Source of the DNA: Plenodomus lindquistii | Taxonomy: Eukaryota; Ascomycota; Dothideomycetes; Pleosporales; Leptosphaeriaceae | Direction: 5' to 3' | NCBI GenBank assembly: GCA_025504975.1 | Contig: JANUWI010000007.1 | Span: forward strand, 1,054,001 to 1,118,000 | Length of the DNA: 64,000 bases | In this document: positions 56,429-64,000 of the stretch, piece after piece | Position numbering within the stretch: position 1 is the stretch's first letter | Layout: every line of letters begins with the position of its first letter | Position numbers and translations under genes: made by a program | Notes under the pieces: model-generated | Told to the model about the DNA's origin: nothing | Database searches by the model: none | What the model saw: only the letters and a program-made list of their open reading frames with translations

Positions 56429-58849
56429 TCACCGGACCTGCTTTTGCGCAGCCATGAGGCTTGCGGCAACGCTAGAGGCCCAGTCAGAGTCGCTGTTTGG
56501 CGGAGTGGGCCATTGAGAAACGCTATCCTCGGTTTTGCTGTGCTGATTTGTGATGTGCACGGGCTTGCTTGGTGTCATGTAGTCGGAGTGACCAAAGCCG
56601 ACACTATTGCGGTTCGCTGAAGGAGAGGGTGTGAGGTATGACGCTGCGGGACCAGAAACAGTTTGCGATGGCTGAACGGGCTTGTTCTGCGTGTCGAGAT
56701 TTTGTACTGCCTGATGTGCGGATGCAAGCACCTCGCTGAGGAGCTCTTCTTCTTCGTTGGGAGTCTCGTAACGGTTGGATGGGTTGGACTTGTTCTGTAC
56801 CGCACGTCGTGTCCGGCTGGAAATGGGTCCAGGGGCACCGTTTTCAGTGCTGCGAGGCTCAGGACCATGTGGTACCGAATGGTGACGCTTGAGCATAGGG
56901 TTTGTCGCGGCACGAGCGTTCTTAGCCGAGTTGGCCTCGACACTGTCCCTCACATGCTGCAATGCTTTGTCGAGTTCAGAGAAATCTGAAGTTGTAGAGA
57001 TTGCACCAGAATGATCCATGATCAATGACTGCCTAGCACTGGTAGCTGCCCAGGGAGCGCAGCCAGCGTTGGCTTCAATGTCATCTGAGTTTGGGGACAT
57101 GGGAGTTTGGTAGCGTCCTGACAGGCGACGAGCACGCTTGCGTAGGTGTGAGAAGAAACCCTCTTTCTGACCGTTCGGCGGCGATGTAAGGCCAGATTGG
57201 CCGTTCAATGCTCGCTCTGCTTCTTGCCGATGGACGTCGGCATAGTGGTTGCCGTGCGAAGCGACCGACAATTGACGACCAATCTTCTTGGCGGCCTTCT
57301 CTTCGCTCTCCGTCTGACGCACACTTGCCTGCGCAGTGACCTCTGCAGAAAGAGGAGATATTGGTCGGATCGACGGCAGAATGGGGATAGGCGCACCATT
57401 CGTGGACACTCCGTTTGTCCACGTAGCTCGCTTAGTAGCAGCAGGGCGTTGCTTATTCGCCACACTGACATCCGCATTATTGGCATGCGCTGGCGATGGA
57501 GCAGGTGACAATGGTTGCGTCGATGCGTGCTGAGGTACTGCGGGGGCGCTTTCCCGGGCAACCAGTGACCGGCGAAGCCATGAAGAGGTCTTGGAGCTGA
57601 GGCTAGGAGACGCGTCTGGTGAGTCCTTTGCGGACAGTCCGGAAGGCTTGTGCCCGAGCATTCTCGAGTGTGAAGACTTCAGTCGGAGCGGATCAAAAGC
57701 ATCTGTAAAAAACTCGTGCGCGAGCGCTTGAGCAGATGTTGGCCTCGCCTTGGGGTCCCATAGGAGACACCAGGTGACAAACTGGGATAAGCTGGCTGGC
57801 CACTGTGGTGTGGGCAGGATTGTGTCTAGTGAATGCGGGGCCATCTATGGCAGGTTAGCAGTGATACTCGATTCCAGATCACGAGGAACACACCTTGGGG
57901 AAAGAGAAGCCCAGCTTCTGCGCTAACCGTACGCCATCCTTCCATTCACCACCACCAACGCGTTGCCCGTTCTTGTTGACCCAACCACCTGGGCTGCCCA
58001 TGATTTCGCAGACTCTCCACACTTGGTCCACCTCGTTACCACCTGGGAAGAGAGGCTTCAGGGTTGCAATCTCGACTGCCATGGCACCGACCGCCCAGAT
58101 GTCGACAGGGGCGGAGTAATGACCTGCACGGAGGAGGACTTCGGGCGCACGGTACCACCGTGTTGATACGTATGTGGTGTATGGAAGCTTGGAGTGAGTT
58201 TCACGTGCGAGACCGAAGTCGGCGATCTTGATGGTGTAGACTGGCGGTGTCGAAGGTGGAGTCATCATTGCCGAGTACCTGCGGAACGGATGCGACGCGT
58301 CGTTGTGTGCTGATGTGGACACGAGGATATTCTCTGGCTTGATGTCACGATGGAAGAACTCGCGGTCGTGAATGTGTTCAAGACCCGAAAGGATCTGGAA
58401 GAGAATGCTCTTGACACTGGAAGCGTCCAGAGGCTTGTGGTCGCGCGCCTTCATCAGTTGGTACAAGTTTCCATCCATGTACTCCATAGCAATGTGGAGT
58501 CTGCGGCTGTAAGGGTCTAGGAAGATGTCCAAAGCTGGTACGAGATGAGGGTGTGCGGGTAGTGACCGCAAAAAGATGACTTCTCTTAGTTCCAGACAAC
58601 TCGAGAACGAGTCGAATGTCTTCTTCATTGTCTTGATCGCGACCTGGAACGCGTCAGATGGGAGGATACAGGATTGCATGGTGCGGATGAACCTACCATA
58701 GTACCGCGACGAGCGATGTGTGATCCAGCAGTTCGCACGCGTGCGAGCGCGACGCTGCCGAAGCTGCCATCACCAATTTCCTTCATCACTTCATACCTCT
58801 CCTCTAGCGAGGCCCAGCCATGTGGCTGTACTTGTGAGTCTGAATGCAT
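56429..58849 (-). CDS. IME2/MAK-type protein kinase
   Basis: Three exons, 58849-58697, 58643-57894 and 57844-56429, give 772 aa. The kinase domain is complete: glycine loop EIGDGSFGSVALAR, VAIKTMKK (Lys55), FFHRDIKPENILV, DFGLARE and the TxY activation loop TTYVSTRWYRAPEVLL of the MAK/ICK/IME2 group. A serine/proline insert of about 30 residues (SAHNDASHPFRRYSAMM) lies between HRD and DFG, as in fungal Ime2-like kinases. The domain ends WDPKARPTSAQALAHEFF. The long C-terminal half is disordered and rich in Ser, Pro and Asn. In filamentous fungi these kinases act in development, light response and starvation. An in-frame ATG at 58957 is an alternative start. Confidence 0.92.
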
Positions 58850-60258
58850 TGTGATGTGATTTTGATATCCCTGTCGACTAGTGTCGAAAGTTTCCACTGT
58901 CAAAGTGATGGACTGTGTCACGTCAGAATGGTCATACTCTGGATGAGCAGGATACACACCTTTAGGGAAGCCCAGTAGTGATGCTGTTGGTTGAGGTGTT
59001 GTTTCCAGTTTAGTTCATCTCATCCAGGGTTGGCGGTGCAGTGATGGTTGTACAGGAGGTGAATGTGGGGAGGTCGAGTCTATCAGGCCTAGAGGGGTAG
59101 TGCAAAGGGTGTCGAAGGGTGTGATGTGTGATGGAAGCTGGAGTAAGGGTCCAGATAGATGCAGGTGCGGGAGTGTCGAAGAAAAGAGAGACGACGGTTG
59201 GAAAGGGCGTGTGGAGCAAGCCCAGGACCACGGTAGGCGGGTAGTATTCCGTAGCTTAGCTCGGACGTTCTAGTGAGCATGAATGAGGAATGACTCTGTG
59301 AGGATAGCTCGAGTGGCTTAATGATCGGGCTGGGAGATTTGACCGTGCCTGTGCGCTCGGGGAAAGGAGGGATGTGGATTTGGGTCAGGGCAGCAAAGGG
59401 CAGTGAGGTTTGGCCAGGTCCAGTGGATCCCGTTGGGGGTGGGAGAGTCGAGGCGGTCTAACGGGAGCCAGGTGTGATGGACGGCGGCGTGCAAGGCGAG
59501 CGAAAACGCGCCGGCGGCCGAGACGTGTGATTGCTGGAGCGTTGGGGAGCAGTGCGCACCGTGAGAGTTGTCGACTGCGTGGAGAGAGGACGGGCCTCTG
59601 CACGAGTCGCGAAGGGCTAGGCGCGGGAGATTAGAGTGGAAGGGGCGCCCGGAGCGTAACAATGGAGAGGGCAGGCCCAGATGGGGAAAGGTGAGGCTGT
59701 CGCGTTGCTATAGGGAAGGCGGTCGCCGCTGCGTGCGTTGGCAGGTGCGCGGCAACAAGTGGCAGTGAAGTGGATTCCAACAGAATTCTGGGGGTGAGCT
59801 ACTCTAGAGGGCACAGCACAGTTTACATAAGGCGCAGGCAGGGCTGGGCGCATGGCGACGCGTGAGAGTGAGAGAGGGGGGAGAGGTGAGCAGAGGGTGA
59901 AATGAGCCAGGAGAGCGACGGGACTGGGGGCTGGCTTCAGGGCTGTCAAACGGGAGCAAAGGAAAGGCGCGAGCCTTGGGTGCAAGGTGGGTGTCGTGGT
60001 GGCATGGCGCGGTCCGGCTAGTGCGTGACAGCCGCGCCGCCATTGGCTGCACGCCGGTTTTATCCCCCTTTATTGTTTTGTGCCGTCCCAATCAGGCCCG
60101 TCGCGCGTCCCATTTTTGGCCGGCAGCGAGCGAGCTCATGCATTAGCTGCACCCACGCCGACTTTATGAATGACGGCGTTATGTAGAGCAGAGTATTTGT
60201 GCCCTGGCTGACAGCATGCACAGCGCTGCAATCGATAAACACAACCACAACAACACAA

Positions 60259-60280
60259 CACCACCACCACCACCACCACC
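60259..60280. repeat. (CAC)n repeat
   Basis: About seven CAC units. Confidence 0.9.
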
Positions 60281-61690
60281 CCCCACGCCACTCCAATAAT
60301 TCGCCGCAAGCACCCCCGTCGTCCGTCGCCAGTCGCCAGTCGTCCGTCGTCAGCACAGGCAGTACCCCGCTGCCGTTCGCCTTGCCTGCCTGCCTGCGCC
60401 ACGGTGCTTACTGCTCTCTCCATTGCGCCTGCTGTAGCACTGTGCTTGGCCTGGGTCACCTTCCCCCTTCCCTTAGCCTTCTCACAAGCTTCCACCACAA
60501 ACTCAGGAACGTCGAGCCCGTGCAAGCATCAGCCCTCCAACCTCCTGCACGCCCACGTTTTCCTCTAGACTGCTTGAAGCATCGCTCCGAACAAGTAGCG
60601 GTACCTGGCTATCAACCTCATGCACATGCAGCCTTACTCGATTCGGCCCTCGCCCACTGTGCCACCTGCTCCCATTGGCCCACACTCGTCACCGACACCC
60701 GTCAGCGTGGTTGGCGTCTTCTAGCGTCGTGTTCCGCACTGCCGCGCAGACGGAGTCCAGCACCATCAAAAGCTTCCCCTTCTCGAGTCACGTCGCTTGA
60801 GGGAGTCCCCGTCGCTGATGCGCTCATCATCAGCACACTTGTGCCGCCCTCCCAGGACTTCCATGCTCCCCTCACCAAACTCACATTCAGCGTGCGACAA
60901 TGAGCAGGCCAAATCCCTCGCTGCTGCTGCTGCGCACGTCATTTCCCAGCTGCGCGCGGCAGACGCAGGGCGCCGGCGGGAGGCGGAGGCCCGACGCGTC
61001 GTGTCACGGCCAGTGATCGTCGAAACTACGGATGCCCAATGTCCAACTTTGTTCGGCTGCTTCACGGCCAAGTTGCTTTTGCACTATGCCAACCATGACT
61101 TTTTGTCAACAAACTTTGCAAACTATGAATGGGCCATCGTTGGACAGTCACTGCATCATGTATCGGCAGCGTCCCATGCCATGGCTGTTCCTGCCAGTCT
61201 GCCCGCTGTCGACAGAACCTCCATCAATGTGCAAATCCACGTGTGCTGATATGAATTATGGACTCGACTTGGACCGTACGTCCTGGGCGAGTTGTTGACA
61301 TTAAGGATGATCGTACATTACCCCAGCGACCTCTCTATTCCAGAACTTCTACCGTGTTTGACCTGCTCAGATCATCAAATTAGATTGCCGGCCCACCTTC
61401 AGGGACTACGACGGAGAAGAGCATCACCTTGCGGCACCTGCCTTCTGCGCATGGACAGTTCTTTGTGGCTTCTATCGTTCTTGAGTCGATCATACTGGGC
61501 TGGTTGATACCCAAGATGCAGGAGATCTGCCGCCACTGACTAGCGACTCGAGTGTTGACCATCGTTCTGAAGCAAAGACTGCCAAATGGTTGTCGCGACG
61601 AATCCCGAGGCAATACAATAACACATTGCGCTTCGCAATGGCCTTTGCTGTGCCAGGATATGCAATTCCCTTGCAATATCGCATTCAGCT

Positions 61691-61768
61691 AGTAGTCAGC
61701 CCGTACAGCTGTGAACACAACATGCAAATAGTAGTCAGCCCGTACAGCTGTGAACACAACATGCAAAT
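61691..61768. repeat. Perfect 39-bp tandem duplication
   Basis: 61691-61729 and 61730-61768 are identical. Each unit begins AGTAGTCAGCC and ends CATGCAAAT and contains the palindrome-like GTACAGCTGTG. Confidence 0.95.
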
Positions 61769-63525
61769 AGTCCCTCACCGGAGTCGCGAGACCTGCACGA
61801 TGCTGCAAGTCATCTTCCGCTCCAGATTCGGTACACACCACCGCGATAATTACCTGAGCTGACTGTCTGCTCCCGAAGTTGCACCTCCCAAATCCCCGTT
61901 CGGCTCGGGAGCATGTGAACATGATCGGTGTACAACCACACCTTCCGGAGATTCATCAATACCCAATCGCTGCATCATACCCACGACGACGTAACTCCCT
62001 CCCTCGTGAGAGGTGCAAAACGGTTATTCCACGCGACACGGCACAGACACCAGGGCAACACATGGGGCGACCCTTCCTCAATGCACGTCATTGCAGGAAA
62101 TGAAGCTGTTGCGCTCGTGCACGTTTTTGAAAACCGGCTGAACTTGAACACGCGAACTCTTGGTCCTCGGTCGATGTCTTGCAGAATCGCGTTGCACGAA
62201 CAAAGTCTGTCTGCCTGCACCCTGATTTCAGGGGCTCCGGATCGCTGACGCAGATGGTGTCACTGCACCATGGCTCGAGCATATCGCTGGCTATCTAATC
62301 TTGCCACCTCCTGGAACAGGTCGCGCGAAAAGCAAGCCAACAATAGTCTCGTTGCTGCAAAAGCAAGGCGACGGTGTGCTTGTTTCTCCTTTTTTTGCTC
62401 GAGAGTCAACGGAGCGAGACAAGCGACTGCGCAGACTCGTGGCACCGTGCAGTAGCCTGACGTAGGCGCGCTCATTCGCGCGTCGCAACTACATTCAAAG
62501 GTCGTCGAGGAAGGAGAGTCAACTCTAGCTCCAATCAAGGTTTTGCATCCGAGACACATGCGAGAGACAATCAATACATGGTCAACATTCTGAAACGTAC
62601 CCACTCACACCTGGTGGGAAGCTCAAAACACATTTACGCATTTTCAGCCAATCAAACTGCCGCAACGACAGACTTTTGCAACACTTTTCGGGCTTGACAA
62701 AATAATATCATTCTCGCGTCGCGTACCGCGCAATGTATCCAGCACGCCTTGATGTCTGCCTCGAGTGTCTGCGCCGTCCATTGTCCAACGCCAGCTCTTT
62801 ACGTCCCCGCAGCGGTGCGTCCCGAGCATGAGCCCGGCTCGATAACGCCCTCTGCGCCACTACAAGTCTTCACCTGGCCTGACACAGCGTGTCTTAACCT
62901 GAGCACGACTATTTCGAGCATCACATGTGACATGTCAATTAACTCGGCGGTACTGACAAGCTCGCGCAGAGCACACTCTGTCAATATCACACGTTTAGCC
63001 AACACATGACCTGCATGCATCGATCAGTCATCAATACCATCACATATCGCATTACACCGTAATAGCAATCCCCTCCCCTCCCCTCCACACACCTCACCAC
63101 AAAGGGAAAAACAAAGATGCAAAACATTCAAAAATCATCAACAAACCGTCCGTGTTGTTGGGACAACAACTTCTCATCACACATCATTGTCTCCAGATCT
63201 TCATGAAGCGTGGCAGTGGCAATGCATTGCGTGCTCTTTTTTCTCACCGCTGACTGGCGCCCTCTCTTTCGCTGTATTGCATTGCATTGCATATAGTAAA
63301 TGCACGACAGCGAAGCGACACCCCACAATCGAACACACACGTCACGTCACGGCCTTTGAACCATGTTAGCATGTACATGGCATGTACATGGCATGCAGAT
63401 GCTGTCACCTTGGCTCTCCTGCCGATGGCCGATGGAATCGAATTGTGAACTGGCAGATTTGGCAATATTGGATTTTTTTTTCCTCTCAAAATCTATCGAT
63501 TCATGATTTATCGGTGTACTAGTTA

Positions 63526-63588
<63 letters not shown>
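63526..63588. repeat. (TGTC)n microsatellite, about 16 copies
   Basis: 63 bp of uninterrupted tetranucleotide repeat. Shorter runs of the same unit occur near 31619 and 32063. Confidence 0.98.
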
Positions 63589-63727
63589 TCGACGTGGAAA
63601 ATCTGCACAGCACAGCATAGAGTAGATAGAGTAGGTGAAAAGTGGGTGTGAGGGAGATGGTACTTGGACTTCGTCTAGACAACACCACACCACATCTCAG
63701 ACCCGTAGCGATACTCTAGATACACAG

Positions 63728-63756
63728 GACACGACACGACACGACACGACACGACA
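63728..63756. repeat. (GACAC)n pentanucleotide repeat
   Basis: Five full GACAC copies and a partial one. Confidence 0.95.
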
Positions 63757-64000
63757 ACGGCAAGCAATCGATACACAACTGCATCCTCGCCCGTCGCCAT
63801 AGCCGTAGATCATCGTACTCTAGCCTAGTGCGCAAAGCAAACAAGGTACCTGCAGTCTACCGCCACCGTGCAGAGAGCGTCGTTTTGAAAAAATGAACAG
63901 CAAAAAGGCCCATCCTGACCGCCATTTCGTGCATGCATAAACGAACGCGTGATGAGGGCCTGCTAGCCTTATATGTACCTACCAGATGGAGCGCGGTGCG

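Larger units (their letters stand above)
58850..64000. other. 5.1-kb region without a supported gene
   Basis: Runs from the kinase start to the window edge. ORFs are frequent because of GC-rich simple sequence (for example 60199-60903 plus, with a His run from CAC repeats) but none has a match, a start context or splice structure. It may be the upstream region and 5' leader of the kinase plus those of a gene beyond the edge. A 39-bp tandem duplication and two long microsatellites are listed separately. Confidence 0.45.

Noticed and set aside
60199..60903. 234-codon plus-strand ORF with a His run
   Set aside because: The His and Thr runs come from CAC/ACA repeats; the rest is Ser/Pro/Cys-rich without domain pattern. 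More likely leader or promoter sequence.

Overview
The window looks like nuclear DNA of a filamentous ascomycete (Pezizomycotina). The signs are genes split by 45-60 bp introns with CTRAY-type branch points, two Zn2Cys6 regulators, two MFS sugar porters, and filamentous-fungal versions of PRP40, TRS65, IML2, NAR1 and an IME2-like kinase. A dothideomycete is my best guess, but the class is not proved from the sequence. I see no rRNA, tRNA, transposon, CRISPR array or prophage. Exon borders were worked out by hand. Apart from the gene cut by the left edge and the membrane protein with an unresolved start, each gene closes in frame from start to stop after splicing.

Layout. 1-1764 (-): unrecognised gene cut by the left edge. 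2436-4078 (-): Zn2Cys6 regulator. 4801-6600 (-): sugar porter. 8989-10104 (+): class-1-type dihydroorotate dehydrogenase-like protein. 10324-12818 (-) PRP40 is divergent from 12998-14886 (+) TRS65. 15074-15386 (-), a 63-aa hidden gene, is divergent from 15467-16372 (+), an Mpv17/PMP22 protein. 17198-18568 (+) PGK1 converges on 18854-19228 (-) SEM1. 19872-22401 (+): IML2. 23118-25773 (+): two membrane proteins of unknown role. 28075-31260 (+): CTF1/Far-type Zn2Cys6 regulator. 32710-34094 (-): choline/ethanolamine kinase. 35754-37426 (-): second sugar porter. 39206-39660 (+): TMA7. 39943-41091 (-): degenerate amidohydrolase. 41720-41983 (-): small protein. 43494-45206 (-) DBR1 is divergent from 45487-46095 (+), an RNase P/MRP Rpr2/Snm1 protein. 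46282-47838 (+): ZPR1. 48123-48784 (-), a PPIL3-type cyclophilin, is divergent from 49537-50922 (+), an arrestin-like protein. 52359-54287 (+): NAR1. 56429-58849 (-): IME2-like kinase. 58850-64000 holds no gene I can support.

Most genes are unlinked housekeeping functions: RNA processing (PRP40, DBR1, the Rpr2/Snm1 protein, the cyclophilin), translation (TMA7, ZPR1), glycolysis (PGK1), proteasome (SEM1), trafficking (TRS65, arrestin-like), Fe-S assembly (NAR1) and phospholipid synthesis. The only neighbourhood that hints at a functional module is the regulator beside the first sugar porter (2436-6600). I did not find a convincing new multi-gene system. The points most worth checking are a predicted 4-nt microexon that completes the zinc cluster of the first regulator, an amidohydrolase that seems to have lost its metal ligands, a two-exon small gene sharing an 80-bp promoter with the Mpv17 gene, and a cysteine-rich membrane protein built from two related half-modules.
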